Assembly: GCA_050248155.1 (NCBI GenBank) | Contig: JBFWSW010000007.1 | Coordinates: 59,428 to 123,427 of the forward strand | Reading direction: 5' to 3' | DNA length: 64,000 bases | Origin: VFMC01 sp050248155 | Lineage (GTDB): Bacteria > Actinomycetota > Acidimicrobiia > Acidimicrobiales > Ilumatobacteraceae | Shown here: positions 16,772 through 25,498 of the stretch, in pieces | Numbering within the stretch: position 1 is the first letter of the stretch | Layout: every line of letters starts with the position of its first letter | The notes under the pieces: generated by a model | What the model saw: the letters and a program-made list of their open reading frames with translations, nothing else | Told to the model about the DNA's origin: nothing | Database searches by the model: none | Position numbers and translations under genes: made by a program

Positions 16772-17663
16772 ACAGCCGGTCGCGCACCGCGTGGCCGAGC
16801 CCTTCGGCGGGCGGGAGCCTGGCGACGACCAGATCGACGCCGCGATCGTCGGCGTCGCGCAGCCATCCGTACAGCCCGCGCGCGTAGTCGACCATCGTCA
16901 CGCCGATCCCGATCGGCATTGCATTCGGGTCGCGGGCGACCAACTCGGCCACCTCGTCGTCGGTCGCCGCGAGCACGAGCCGGGCGCGGGGGGCGTAGTG
17001 CGAGGCCAGCATGCCGGGTGCGCGGCTGGGTCCGCTCGCGCCCGCCGGTGCCGCGCCGAGCAGCGACTCGATCTCCTCGGTCGTGATGGCACCCGGGCGC
17101 AGGACCTGCGGGGGATCGACGCTGCAGTCGACGATCGTGCTCTCGACGCCGACCGGAGCAGGGCCACCGTCGAGGACGAAGTCGACGTCGTCGCCGAGGT
17201 CGTCCCGGACGTGTTGGGCGGTCGTGGGACTGACCCGGCCGAACCGGTTCGCGGACGGCGCGGCGAGACCGCCGCCGAAGCGCTCGAGGAGTGCATGGCA
17301 CAGGGGATGAGCGGGGACCCGGACGCCCACGGTGTCGTGGCCCCCGGTCACGACGTCGAGCACGTCGTCGGCCTTGGGCACGACGAGGGTGAGCGGCCCG
17401 GGCCAGCAGGCGTCGGCCAGCACGGCGGCGGCAGGCGGCACGTACGCGGCCCAACGAGGGAGCAACGTGGCGTCGGCGACGTGCACGATGAGCGGGTGAT
17501 CCGGAGGGCGCCCCTTCACGGCGAAGATGCGGCGCACGGCGGTCTCGTTGGTCGCGTCGGCCGCGAGCCCGTAGACGGTCTCGGTCGGGATCGCCACGAG
17601 GCCACCCGCGCGCAGGACCGCGACGGCTCGCTCGACCGGGTCGACCGCCGGGAACTCACTCAT
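16743..17663 (-). CDS. L-threonylcarbamoyladenylate synthase, Sua5 type
   Basis: A 306-residue enzyme making threonylcarbamoyl-AMP for the t6A37 modification of ANN-decoding tRNAs. The YrdC domain shows TETVYGLAADATNETAVRRIFAVKGRP, then HPLIVHV and AAPSANRFGRVSPTTA. A C-terminal Sua5 domain follows (APGMLASHYAPRARLVL), which separates it from the shorter TsaC/YrdC form. ATG 17663 is chosen because longer readings lack homology. It lies 10 bases after an alpha/beta hydrolase gene, likely one transcript. Confidence 0.93.
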   Translation of the reverse strand: MSEFPAVDPVERAVAVLRAGGLVAIPTETVYGLAADATNETAVRRIFAVKGRPPDHPLIVHVADATLLPRWAAYVPPAAAVLADACWPGPLTLVVPKADDVLDVVTGGHDTVGVRVPAHPLCHALLERFGGGLAAPSANRFGRVSPTTAQHVRDDLGDDVDFVLDGGPAPVGVESTIVDCSVDPPQVLRPGAITTEEIESLLGAAPAGASGPSRAPGMLASHYAPRARLVLAATDDEVAELVARDPNAMPIGIGVTMVDYARGLYGWLRDADDRGVDLVVARLPPAEGLGHAVRDRLFKAAAPRDG

Positions 17664-17673
17664 CGACGCGGTG

Positions 17674-18357
17674 TCAGGCGGGGACGGCGTCGATGAACTC
17701 GAGCGCAGCGTCGATGAACCCGAACGCCTCGGGCGTCGCGAAGTGGTCGACCTTGGGCAGCGTGACGAGGCGCGCGTCCGGTATCGCGGCGACGAGCCGG
17801 TCGCCCGGCCCGGCGAAGTCGCGTTCACCGATCACGACGAGGGTGGGGCACGTGATGCGCGCGAGCTCGGCCTCCGTGAACAGGGCTCGACTCCGCCGCA
17901 TGATCGCGGTGAGCGCCACGGGATCGTTGCCGGGTTGGTGGGCGTAGTTGTAGAACAGCCGGCCGATGTTGTCGTCGGACGCACCGTCGCCCTCGAGCGC
18001 GGCGACGATCGCCGCCGTTCGCTCGGGATCGTCCTCGAAGACGTTGCGGCCGATGCCGGCGACGACGAGGCGCCGGAAGCGATCGGGATGCGCGCTCGCC
18101 ACGCCGAGGAGCGTGAGCGCGCCGAGCGAGAACCCGATCGCGTCGACCGGTTCGCCGGGCAGCGCGTCCACGACGCGGGCGCCCAGATCGGCGTAGTCGT
18201 CGGGATCGTGGGGCTTCGGGGCGAGGCCGTGGCCGAGCAGGTCGACACCGATCACCTCTCGGCCGGCATCGGCGAGGAGCATCGTGAACCCGCTCGACTC
18301 CCAGGTCGCGGCGAACGAACCGCCCCATCCGTGGACCAACACGACCGGCGGCGACAT
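17674..18357 (-). CDS. Alpha/beta hydrolase
   Basis: A 227-residue hydrolase. VVLVHGWGGS carries the oxyanion HG motif. GFSLGALTLLG has the nucleophile Ser, GERDFAG the acid Asp, and KVDHFATPE the catalytic His. The lid is short, with RLFYNYAHQPGNDP. The substrate is unknown. ATG 18357 is 7 bases from TACGGT (minus strand), supporting this start over the longer reading to 18510. It leads the Sua5 gene. Confidence 0.87.
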   Translation of the reverse strand: MSPPVVLVHGWGGSFAATWESSGFTMLLADAGREVIGVDLLGHGLAPKPHDPDDYADLGARVVDALPGEPVDAIGFSLGALTLLGVASAHPDRFRRLVVAGIGRNVFEDDPERTAAIVAALEGDGASDDNIGRLFYNYAHQPGNDPVALTAIMRRSRALFTEAELARITCPTLVVIGERDFAGPGDRLVAAIPDARLVTLPKVDHFATPEAFGFIDAALEFIDAVPA

Positions 18358-18364
18358 GGCGGAC

Positions 18365-18370
18365 ACCGTA
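18365..18370 (-). promoter_or_regulatory. -10 element, leaderless start of alpha/beta hydrolase operon
   Basis: TACGGT on the minus strand, 7 bases before ATG 18357. It faces the divergent TAGGGT at 18403-18408. Confidence 0.5.
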
Positions 18371-18402
18371 GCGCCCGCGGTTTCAGCGACGGCGTCCCGG
18401 GG

Positions 18403-18408
18403 TAGGGT
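18403..18408 (+). promoter_or_regulatory. -10 element, leaderless start of the repeat surface protein
   Basis: TAGGGT followed by 7 bases and the GTG at 18416, with no Shine-Dalgarno. Confidence 0.5.
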
Positions 18409-18415
18409 GCGCGCC

Positions 18416-20584
18416 GTGCGGAGTCCGGCCCGGCGGGGTTTCTCGATTCGACGTCTCGTGGCGACAGGTGCGGCGGTCGCCGCGCTCGTCACCGGAGGGG
18501 TCGCCGTCACGCAGTCGTCGCAGGCTCACGCGGCCGGCTATCCCACGATCGACGGCCAGTTCTCCGGCAGTGGGCCCGTCGGCCCCGGTCAGACCGTCGA
18601 GCTCGACGTCATCGGACGAGGCGGAGTCCCTGCGTCGGGCGTGGCTGCGGTGGCACTGAACGTCACCGTCACCAACACGACCGCGCCGTCGTACCTCACC
18701 GTGTTCCCGGCCGGCGACCCGCTCCCCACCGCCTCGAACCTCAACTTCGTCGCCGGGCAGACCGTGCCGAACATGGTCATCAGCAAGGTCGGCGACGGCG
18801 GTCACGTGTCGCTGTTCAACCTCAGCGGCACCGTCGACGTCGTCGTCGACGTGTTGGGCTGGTTCGCCACCGGCTCGTCGTACACCGCCGTCACCCCGCG
18901 ACGCCTGCTCGACACGCGACCGGGCTACCCCACGATCGACGCCCAGTTCTCCGGCGGCGGGCCGATCGGCTCGGCGGGCCAGATGACCGTGCCGATCGCG
19001 GGACGGGGCGACGTACCCGGTTCGGCCGACTCGGTCGTCGTGAACGTGACGGTCACCAACCCCACCGTTGCCTCCTACCTCTCGCTGTGGCCCGCTGGCG
19101 AGGCTCGGCCCACTGCTGCGAACCTGAACTGGGTCCCCGGCCAGACGGTGTCCAACATGGCCATCGTGCGCCTCGGTGACGGAGGCGCGCTGTCCTTGTT
19201 CAACCTCACCGGCACCGCCGACGTCGTCATCGACGTGCTCGGCTGGTTCCCGGGGTCGGGGACGTTCACGGGCGTCACCCCGGCGCGGCTGATGGACTCG
19301 CGGCCGGGCCTACCGACGATCGATGCCGGCGACCAGGGGGCGGGCCGGCTGGGCGCGCAGGACGTGGTGACCCTCGACGTCACCGGGCGGGGCGGCGTGC
19401 CCGGTTCCGGTGTGGGTGCTGTCGCGCTGAACGTCACCGTCACCGAGGCGACGTCGGACTCGTTTCTCACGGTCTGGCCGACCGGCGCCGACCGTCCCAC
19501 CGCGTCGAACCTCAACTTCCGCGCCGGCCAGACGGTCCCCAACATGGTGGTCGTCGAGGTCGGCGACGGCGGGCGTGTGTCGCTCTTCAACCTCGCCGGC
19601 GCGACGCACGTGGTGGTCGACGTGCTCGGCTGGATGCCGTCGAGCGGCGCCTACACCGGGCTGGTGCCGGCGCGGCTGATGGACACCCGGATCGACCCCG
19701 GCATGCCCGACCCCACGGCTCCGACGTCACCGACGACGCCGCTGCCCGACCCCGGTGATCCGAGCCTCGATCCCTTCGTCTGCCGCACGTACACCCAGAG
19801 CATCGTGGGCAACGTCACCGACACGTCGCTCGACGAGATCTCCGGCATGGCGCGTGGGCGCCGGAACCCCTCGGTCATCTGGGTGCACGAGGACTCGGGC
19901 GCGCAGGCCGACGTCCACGCGCTGGCCTTCAACGGCCAGAAGCAGCAGACGTTCCGCCTGACGGGCGCCACCAACCAGGACTGGGAGGACATGGACGTCG
20001 GCCCCGGTCCGCAGGCCGGGACGCACTACCTGTACCTCGGCGACATCGGGGGCGGTGGCCGCACCGACATCACCGTCTGGCGCGTGCCCGAGCCGGCCGT
20101 GACCGGCGGTGGCGGCACCACGCAACTCGCAGGCGCCGAGGCCATCCGCGCCCGCTACCCGTCGGGCGGGAACAACGCCGAGTCGATGGCCGTCGGCGCT
20201 GACGGGACGATCTACGTCATCACCAAGAGCAGCCCCACGCGGGTGTTCGCCATCCCGTACCCGCAGTCGACCGCCGGGGTCACCACGATGACGCAGATCG
20301 ACGCCGGAGTGCTCGGCTCCAAGGTCGACATGTCGGGCGCCGACATCCGCCCCGATGGCCGTGCGCTCATCGTCCGTGGCTACCGCGACGCGTGGACGTG
20401 GCCGATCAACCCGGGTGAGTCGATGGCGACCACGCTCGCCCGCACGCCGTGCGACACCGACACCTTCCGCGACGAGCCACAGGGCGAGGCGATCGCCTTC
20501 CTGGGCAACGACGGGTCGTACATCTCCACGAGCGAGATCTTCACGTCGTCGTTCCCCATCCCGCTCCGGCAGTACCGGCTCTGA
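18416..20584 (+). CDS. Secreted repeat protein with three ~129-residue modules and a propeller-like domain
   Basis: A 722-residue exported protein. A basic, hydrophobic signal ends SQAHAAG (about 40). Three modules follow at about 41-169, 170-297 and 298-427. Each starts (Y/L)PTID and contains LNVTVTN, SYLTVWPAG, ASNLNFVAGQTVPNM, GDGGxVSLFNL and DVVVDVLGW, then ends RLxDTR. A Pro/Thr linker follows. The C-terminal domain (about 456-722) has DEISGMARGRR, WVHEDSGAQADVHAL, DWEDMDVGPG and YLYLGDIGGG, which looks like a beta-propeller. The modules resemble beta-sandwich repeats of actinobacterial cell-surface proteins. No sortase or anchor motif is seen. Function unknown. Confidence 0.82.
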   Translation: MRSPARRGFSIRRLVATGAAVAALVTGGVAVTQSSQAHAAGYPTIDGQFSGSGPVGPGQTVELDVIGRGGVPASGVAAVALNVTVTNTTAPSYLTVFPAGDPLPTASNLNFVAGQTVPNMVISKVGDGGHVSLFNLSGTVDVVVDVLGWFATGSSYTAVTPRRLLDTRPGYPTIDAQFSGGGPIGSAGQMTVPIAGRGDVPGSADSVVVNVTVTNPTVASYLSLWPAGEARPTAANLNWVPGQTVSNMAIVRLGDGGALSLFNLTGTADVVIDVLGWFPGSGTFTGVTPARLMDSRPGLPTIDAGDQGAGRLGAQDVVTLDVTGRGGVPGSGVGAVALNVTVTEATSDSFLTVWPTGADRPTASNLNFRAGQTVPNMVVVEVGDGGRVSLFNLAGATHVVVDVLGWMPSSGAYTGLVPARLMDTRIDPGMPDPTAPTSPTTPLPDPGDPSLDPFVCRTYTQSIVGNVTDTSLDEISGMARGRRNPSVIWVHEDSGAQADVHALAFNGQKQQTFRLTGATNQDWEDMDVGPGPQAGTHYLYLGDIGGGGRTDITVWRVPEPAVTGGGGTTQLAGAEAIRARYPSGGNNAESMAVGADGTIYVITKSSPTRVFAIPYPQSTAGVTTMTQIDAGVLGSKVDMSGADIRPDGRALIVRGYRDAWTWPINPGESMATTLARTPCDTDTFRDEPQGEAIAFLGNDGSYISTSEIFTSSFPIPLRQYRL
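18536..19690 (+). repeat. Three in-frame ~387-bp coding repeats
   Basis: Units begin at about 18536, 18923 and 19307. The encoded cores are 50-65% identical by eye and preserve length almost exactly (129, 128 and about 129 residues), so they arose by duplication and are under constraint. Confidence 0.8.
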
Positions 20585-20662
20585 TCGCGCGCGTCCTCGC
20601 AGAGCGCTCGCGGCGCCGTTAGCCTTGATCGGCCGACACGGTGCCGTCCGTCGTCGACCGGA

Positions 20663-20699
20663 CCTGAGCAGCCGCACCTGAGCAGCCGCACCTGAGCAG
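20663..20699 (+). repeat. 14-bp tandem repeat (2.6 copies) upstream of guaB1
   Basis: CCTGAGCAGCCGCA occurs at 20663-20676 and 20677-20690, with a partial third copy from 20691. It lies in the 5' leader implied by a TAGCCT -10 at 20620-20625, and the third copy runs into the AGAAGGGAG Shine-Dalgarno before ATG 20714. Confidence 0.85.
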
Positions 20700-20713
20700 A
20701 AGGGAGTGACCGG

Positions 20714-22147
20714 ATGAGGATGCTGCACGACGCCGCGCACGTCGACCTCACCTACAACGACGTGTTCATGGTGCCCAGCCTGTCGGCCGTGCCCTCCCGC
20801 TTCGACGTCGACCTCACCACCCCCGACCGGCTCGGCACCACCATCCCCGTGGTCGTCGCCAACATGACGGCCGTGGCCGGACGCCGCATGGCCGAGACCG
20901 TCGCACGCCGGGGTGGCATCGCGGTGCTGCCGCAGGACATCCCCCTCGAGGTGATCGAGGGCGTGGTCGACTACGTGAAGTCGCGACACACGGTGTACGA
21001 CACGCCGATCACGCTCGGCCCGACCCACACGGTCGGCGACGCCCTGGGCTTGATCCACAAGCGTTCGCACGGCGCGGTCATCGTCGTCGACGACGACCGG
21101 CCGGTCGGCATCTTCACCGAGCACGACGCAGCGGGCTTCGATCGTTTCACCCAGCTGCAACACGTCAGCCGGCCCGACATCATCACGATCGAGGCAGGCA
21201 CCGACCCGTCGGAGATCTACGACCGGCTGTCGGGTGAGCGGCTGTCGGTCGCGCCCATCGTCGACGGCGGCGGCCGGCTCATCGGCTGCGTCACGCGAAA
21301 GGGCGCGTTGCGCAGCACCATCTACCATCCGGCCGTCGACGACCAGGGCCGCCTGCGCATCGGCTGCGCGGTCGGGATCAACGGCGACCCCGCGTCCAAG
21401 GCCAAGGCGCTCGTCGCGATGGGGGTCGACGTGTTGGTGATCGACACGGCGCACGGCCACCAGATCCGCACGCTCCGGGCGATCGAGGAGGTGCGCGGCC
21501 TCGCGTCCGATGTCCCGATCGTCGCCGGCAACGTCGTCACGGCCGCCGGCACGCGCGACCTCATCGAAGCGGGGGCCGACGTCGTCAAGGTCGGCGTGGG
21601 GCCAGGAGCGATGTGCACGACGCGCATGATGACCGGTGTCGGGCGGCCGCAGTTCTCGGCGGTGGTCGAGTGCGCCGACGAGGCCAAGCGCCTCGGCAGC
21701 CACATCTGGGCGGATGGGGGAGTCCGCTACCCGCGCGACGTCGCGCTCGCGCTGGCCGGCGGCGCCGCCAACGTGATGTTCGGTTCGTGGCTGGCGGGCA
21801 CCTACGAGTCGGCTGCCGACACGCTGCGCGATCCCGACGGCCGGCTGTACAAGGAGAGCTTCGGCATGGCCAGCAACCGTGCCGTCAAGAACCGGTCGCG
21901 AGCCGAATCGGCCTTCGACCGTGCGCGCAAGGAGCTGTTCGAGGAGGGCATCAGCACCTCGCGCATGTACCTCGATCCCGAGCGGCCCGGCGTCGAGGAC
22001 ATCATCGACGACATCGTCGCCGGTGTGCGCTCGGCGTGCACCTACGCCGGCGCCCGCACCATCGACGAGCTGCACGACCGGGCAGTCGTCGGCGTGCAGA
22101 GCGCCGCCGGCTACAGCGAAGGCATGCCGCTCGGCACCAGCTGGTGA
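20714..22147 (+). CDS. guaB1: GuaB1-type IMPDH-family protein (probable GMP reductase)
   Basis: A 477-residue (beta/alpha)8 barrel with two CBS domains inserted at about 95-210 (LGPTHTVGDAL, HGAVIVVDDDRPVG, SVAPIVDGGGRLIG). The catalytic loop is GVGPGAMCTTRMMTGVG, with the active-site Cys. DTAHGHQIRTLRAIEE and WADGGVRYPRDVALAL follow. It belongs to the actinobacterial GuaB1 group, for which a mycobacterial member has been reported as a GMP reductase rather than an IMP dehydrogenase. It has a strong Shine-Dalgarno (AGAAGGGAG). It overlaps cmk by GTGA. Confidence 0.9.
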   Translation: MRMLHDAAHVDLTYNDVFMVPSLSAVPSRFDVDLTTPDRLGTTIPVVVANMTAVAGRRMAETVARRGGIAVLPQDIPLEVIEGVVDYVKSRHTVYDTPITLGPTHTVGDALGLIHKRSHGAVIVVDDDRPVGIFTEHDAAGFDRFTQLQHVSRPDIITIEAGTDPSEIYDRLSGERLSVAPIVDGGGRLIGCVTRKGALRSTIYHPAVDDQGRLRIGCAVGINGDPASKAKALVAMGVDVLVIDTAHGHQIRTLRAIEEVRGLASDVPIVAGNVVTAAGTRDLIEAGADVVKVGVGPGAMCTTRMMTGVGRPQFSAVVECADEAKRLGSHIWADGGVRYPRDVALALAGGAANVMFGSWLAGTYESAADTLRDPDGRLYKESFGMASNRAVKNRSRAESAFDRARKELFEEGISTSRMYLDPERPGVEDIIDDIVAGVRSACTYAGARTIDELHDRAVVGVQSAAGYSEGMPLGTSW

Positions 22148-22815
22148 CGCGGGTGGACGATCCAGCCCACGCGCCCACGCTGCGGGTCATCGCGATCGAC
22201 GGTCCGGCAGGTGCCGGCAAATCGACGATCGCCCGTGCGCTCGCGGCCCGCCTCGGGCTCGAGTACCTCGACACCGGTGCGATGTACCGGGCCGTCACCT
22301 TCGCGGCCATGCGTCGCGGCGTCGACCTCGACGACGTCGACGCCGTCGCTCAGCTGGCACGGTCGGTGGTGATGGAGATCGGCGACCACGGTGTCCTCGT
22401 CGACGGGGTCGACGCAACGGTCGAGATCCGCTCGCCCGAAGTGACCCGCGCGGTCAGCCAGGTGGCAGCCAACAGCGGCGTGCGCGCCGAGCTCGTCGAC
22501 CGCCAACGTGCCTGGGGGCGCGAACGTGGCGGCGGTGTGGTCGAAGGACGCGACATCGGCTCGGTCGTGTTCCCCGACGCGGTGCTCAAGTTGTACCTCA
22601 CCGCGTCGCCCCGCGTCCGGGCCGAGCGACGGGTCGCCGAGGCGGGTGGCGATGTCGACGAGATCGAGGCGGCCATCGCGGCTCGTGACACCTTCGACAG
22701 CACGCGCGCCGACAGCCCGTTGCTGCGCACCGACGGATCGATCGTGCTCGACACGACGGGCCTCAGCATCGACGAGGTGCTCCACGAGATCGAGGGTCTG
22801 GTCGCGACACGATGA
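22144..22815 (+). CDS. cmk: Cytidylate kinase
   Basis: A 223-residue (d)CMP kinase. The P-loop is IDGPAGAGKSTIA, then YLDTGAMYRAVT, and EGRDIGSVVFPDAVLKLYLTA with RVAEAG complete the pattern. It is slightly diverged in the NMP-binding insert but of normal length. GTG 22144 overlaps the guaB1 stop. GTG 22153 is an alternative. The stop codon lies inside a 14-bp tandem repeat. plsC follows, giving a nucleotide and lipid housekeeping operon. Confidence 0.94.
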   Translation: MTRVDDPAHAPTLRVIAIDGPAGAGKSTIARALAARLGLEYLDTGAMYRAVTFAAMRRGVDLDDVDAVAQLARSVVMEIGDHGVLVDGVDATVEIRSPEVTRAVSQVAANSGVRAELVDRQRAWGRERGGGVVEGRDIGSVVFPDAVLKLYLTASPRVRAERRVAEAGGDVDEIEAAIAARDTFDSTRADSPLLRTDGSIVLDTTGLSIDEVLHEIEGLVATR

Positions 22816-22858
22816 GCCCAACACGAAGAGCCCAACAAGATGAGCCCAACAAGATGAG
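22811..22858 (+). repeat. 14-bp tandem repeat (3.4 copies) between cmk and plsC
   Basis: GATGAGCCCAACAC, GAAGAGCCCAACAA, GATGAGCCCAACAA and a partial GATGAG run in tandem. The first copy contains the cmk stop. The last runs into GAGAGGGA, the likely ribosome site of plsC. Unit length equals that of the repeat before guaB1, though the sequence differs. Confidence 0.9.
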
Positions 22859-22867
22859 AGGGACCAG

Positions 22868-23539
22868 TTGACCCGGATCGACACGAACCTCGCCGGCAAC
22901 TCGCGACTCGACCGCGCGGTGTACGCAGTGGCGCGCGCGCTGGTGGTGGGCCTCACGCGACTGTGGTGTCGCGTGACGGTGGAAGGTCGCGAGCACGTCC
23001 CGAAGGACGGACCGTTCCTGCTCGCACCCGTGCACCGAAGCATCCTCGACACGCCGATCTCCGCGTGCGTCACACGCCGTCGCCTGCGGTTCATGGGGGC
23101 CGACAAGTACTGGAAGTCCACGACGTTCGGCCGCCTGCTGTCGGCACTCGGCGGCTTCCCCGTCACCCGCGGCACGGCCGATCGCGAGGCGCTGCAGCGA
23201 TGCATCGCGATCCTGCAGGGCGGTGAGCCGCTCGTGCTGTTCCCCGAAGGCGAGCGCAAGCAGGGTGATGTCGTCCAACCGCTGTTCGACGGTGCCACGT
23301 ACATCGCCGTGAAGGCCGGTGTGCCGATCGTGCCGGTGGGCATCGGTGGGTCGGCGCGAGCGATGCCGAAGGGTGCGAAGTTCGTCTACCCACGCAAGGT
23401 GCACGTGGTCGTCGGGCCGCCGATCGAGGTGCCGGTCAACCAGACCGGGAGGGCGCAGCGTCAGGCGATCCGGGAGGTCACCGAGCAGCTCCACGCCGAA
23501 CTGCAGCGGCTGTACGACCGGGCGTCAGCGCGCACCTGA
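22868..23539 (+). CDS. plsC: 1-acyl-sn-glycerol-3-phosphate acyltransferase family protein
   Basis: A 223-residue acyltransferase of phospholipid synthesis. The catalytic H(x)4D is HRSILD, then GGFPVTRGTADREAL, FPEGERK (glycerophosphate binding) and GVPIVPVGIGG. The TTG start at 22868 has GAGAGGGA upstream and follows the repeat. The last 15 bases overlap the convergent M18 peptidase. Acyl and acceptor specificity cannot be read. Confidence 0.9.
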   Translation: MTRIDTNLAGNSRLDRAVYAVARALVVGLTRLWCRVTVEGREHVPKDGPFLLAPVHRSILDTPISACVTRRRLRFMGADKYWKSTTFGRLLSALGGFPVTRGTADREALQRCIAILQGGEPLVLFPEGERKQGDVVQPLFDGATYIAVKAGVPIVPVGIGGSARAMPKGAKFVYPRKVHVVVGPPIEVPVNQTGRAQRQAIREVTEQLHAELQRLYDRASART

Positions 23540-24850
23540 CAGCCAGGCGACCGCGGCAGCTGCGAGCGACACCGGGTCGTCCACACCGCACAGCTCGCGC
23601 GCCGAGTGCATCGACAGCTGCGGCACGCCGACATCGACCGTGGTGATGCCGAGCCGGGTCGCCGTGATCGGGCCGATCGTGCTGCCGCACGGCATGTTGT
23701 TGCGGCTCACGAACACCTGCCACGGCACGTTCGCCTGCTCGCACGCCACCTGCACGAGGCGCGCCGAATGGGCGCTCGTCGCGTAGCGCTGGTTGGCGTT
23801 CAGCTTGATCGCCGGGCCGTGGTTGACCACGGGGCGATGCCCGGGCTCGTGGCGCTCGGGGTAGTTCGGGTGGACGGCGTGTGCGTTGTCGGCCGAGAGG
23901 CACGCCGATCCGGCGAGCGCGGCCAGATGGCTCGAGCGGCTGCCGCCGGTGGCGAGCGTGATCCGCTCGAGGACGTGATCGAGCACCGGGCCCGCGGCAC
24001 CGGTCGAGCTCTCGCTGCCGACCTCCTCGTGGTCGAACAAGGCGATGACGGCGTGGTCGGTCGGTGAGGCCTCGGCGCGGCACAGCGCGTCGACCGCCGC
24101 CCAGCACGAGACCTGGTTGTCGAGACGGCCGCTCGCGAGCAGGCTCCGGTCGGCACCGAGTCGTTCGGCCGATGTCCGGTCGAACAGGCAGAGCTCCCAC
24201 CAGCTGATGTCGCCCGACGAGACGTCGTCGTCGAGGTGCGCGGCGAGCCATTCGCGAAATGCGCCCTCCCTCGGCGTGCCGGTGCCCCACACGGGGGTGA
24301 GGTGCTGTTGCTTGTCGAGCACGAGCCCCTTGTCGTTCACGTCGCGGTCGAGGTGGATCGCGAGTTGGGGCACACGGCAGACGGCCGTGTCGATGCACAC
24401 GTCGACCGACCGCCCGTCGTCGAGCATCAACCGGCCGGCGATGCCCAGGTCTCGATCGAGCCACGAGTTCAGCAGCACCCCGCCGTACACCTCGACGGCG
24501 AGCTGCCGCCAGCCGAACGATCCGGTGTCGGGACGGGGTTTGACGCGGAGGCACGGTGAGTCGGTGTGCGCGCCGACGAGCCGGAACGGGGTCGGTCGCT
24601 GTGCGGCACCGTCGGTCGGCAGGGCGGTGCGGAACGCGACGAGCGACGCGCCGTTGACGACGTAAGCGGCCGCCGGGAGCGGGCCGGCGGACGTCTCCGA
24701 CCAGTCGTCGGTCAGCTCGAGGCGCGAGAAGCCGGCTGCGTCGAGCCGCTCGGACGCCGATCGCACGGCGTGCCACGGCGAGGGCGACGCGTCGAGGAAG
24801 GCGACGAGGTCGTCGACGCCCCCTGATGGTGGCGGCGTTGCGCCCGTCAT
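23525..24850 (-). CDS. M18-family aminopeptidase
   Basis: A 441-residue metallo-aminopeptidase (aspartyl aminopeptidase family). Zinc ligands lie in VGAHTDSPCLRVKP, SGRLDNQ, DHEEVGSES and MHSARELCG. SPSPWHAV at the start and NMPCGSTIGPI late are family marks. It removes N-terminal (often acidic) residues from peptides in the cytoplasm. The ATG at 24850 overlaps the end of the upstream phosphatase (ATGA). Confidence 0.93.
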   Translation of the reverse strand: MTGATPPPSGGVDDLVAFLDASPSPWHAVRSASERLDAAGFSRLELTDDWSETSAGPLPAAAYVVNGASLVAFRTALPTDGAAQRPTPFRLVGAHTDSPCLRVKPRPDTGSFGWRQLAVEVYGGVLLNSWLDRDLGIAGRLMLDDGRSVDVCIDTAVCRVPQLAIHLDRDVNDKGLVLDKQQHLTPVWGTGTPREGAFREWLAAHLDDDVSSGDISWWELCLFDRTSAERLGADRSLLASGRLDNQVSCWAAVDALCRAEASPTDHAVIALFDHEEVGSESSTGAAGPVLDHVLERITLATGGSRSSHLAALAGSACLSADNAHAVHPNYPERHEPGHRPVVNHGPAIKLNANQRYATSAHSARLVQVACEQANVPWQVFVSRNNMPCGSTIGPITATRLGITTVDVGVPQLSMHSARELCGVDDPVSLAAAAVAWLSGAR

Positions 24851-25482
24851 GACGAGGCCCGCTGGAACAGGCCCATCGGCAATCCGGTGCTGCGGAGGTG
24901 AGCGGTCTCGTTCAGCGTGACGATCGTCCGCTCGCCGGTGCGCGCCGCGGCCACGCGGTGGATCGAGGTGTAGTTGGGGTAGAAGAACCCGTGCGGCTCG
25001 GCGATGCCCAGGATGGTGGTGAGGTACGCGGCGATGACGCCACCGTGGCACACGATCGCGATGCGCCCACCACCGTGTGCGGCGACCAGCGTCTCGATCT
25101 CGGCGACGACGGCGACGCGGAACTCGTGCGGTGACAGCTCTCGCACCGGCCACTCCCCGCGCACGACGAGTGCCCAACGCGGATCGCCCGAGGCCTTCAG
25201 CTCCTCCATCGGGATGTACTCGCTCGCGTGGCGATCCCACTCGGCGACCCCGTCGATGACCGTCGCATCGAGGCCCTGCGCTCGCGCGACCGGCTCGGCC
25301 GTCTGCACGGCGCGTCGGAGCGGGCTGGTGTAGACGGCGTCGAGCCGCTCGGACGACAGGTAGTCGGCGAGGTGTTCCGCCTGCCGCAATCCGGCCTCCG
25401 ACAGCTCGGGATCGGCGGGGCCGGCGGGGAGCTCGCGCCGCACGGGCAGCGCGTGTCGGATCAGCAGCAGCTCCATGCACAT
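24847..25482 (-). CDS. Histidine phosphatase family protein
   Basis: A 211-residue phosphoglycerate-mutase-like phosphatase. The catalytic motif is LLIRHALP (RHA in place of RHG). TSPLRRAVQTAEP gives the phosphate-binding Arg, EWD the acid, and VCHGGVIAAYL the second His. It is a paralogue of the broken gene at 4129 and shows what linker that gene lost (ASGDPRW). ATG 25482 (MCMELLL) is used; ATG 25476 is equally likely. It is only 16 bases from the divergent pyruvate kinase start. Confidence 0.9.
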   Translation of the reverse strand: MCMELLLIRHALPVRRELPAGPADPELSEAGLRQAEHLADYLSSERLDAVYTSPLRRAVQTAEPVARAQGLDATVIDGVAEWDRHASEYIPMEELKASGDPRWALVVRGEWPVRELSPHEFRVAVVAEIETLVAAHGGGRIAIVCHGGVIAAYLTTILGIAEPHGFFYPNYTSIHRVAAARTGERTIVTLNETAHLRSTGLPMGLFQRASS

Positions 25483-25498
25483 CGTCTAGCAGGCTTGA

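Noticed and set aside
20663..22858. CRISPR-like array from the 14-bp repeats
   Set aside because: Units are 14 bases in direct tandem with no spacers, and no cas genes are present.
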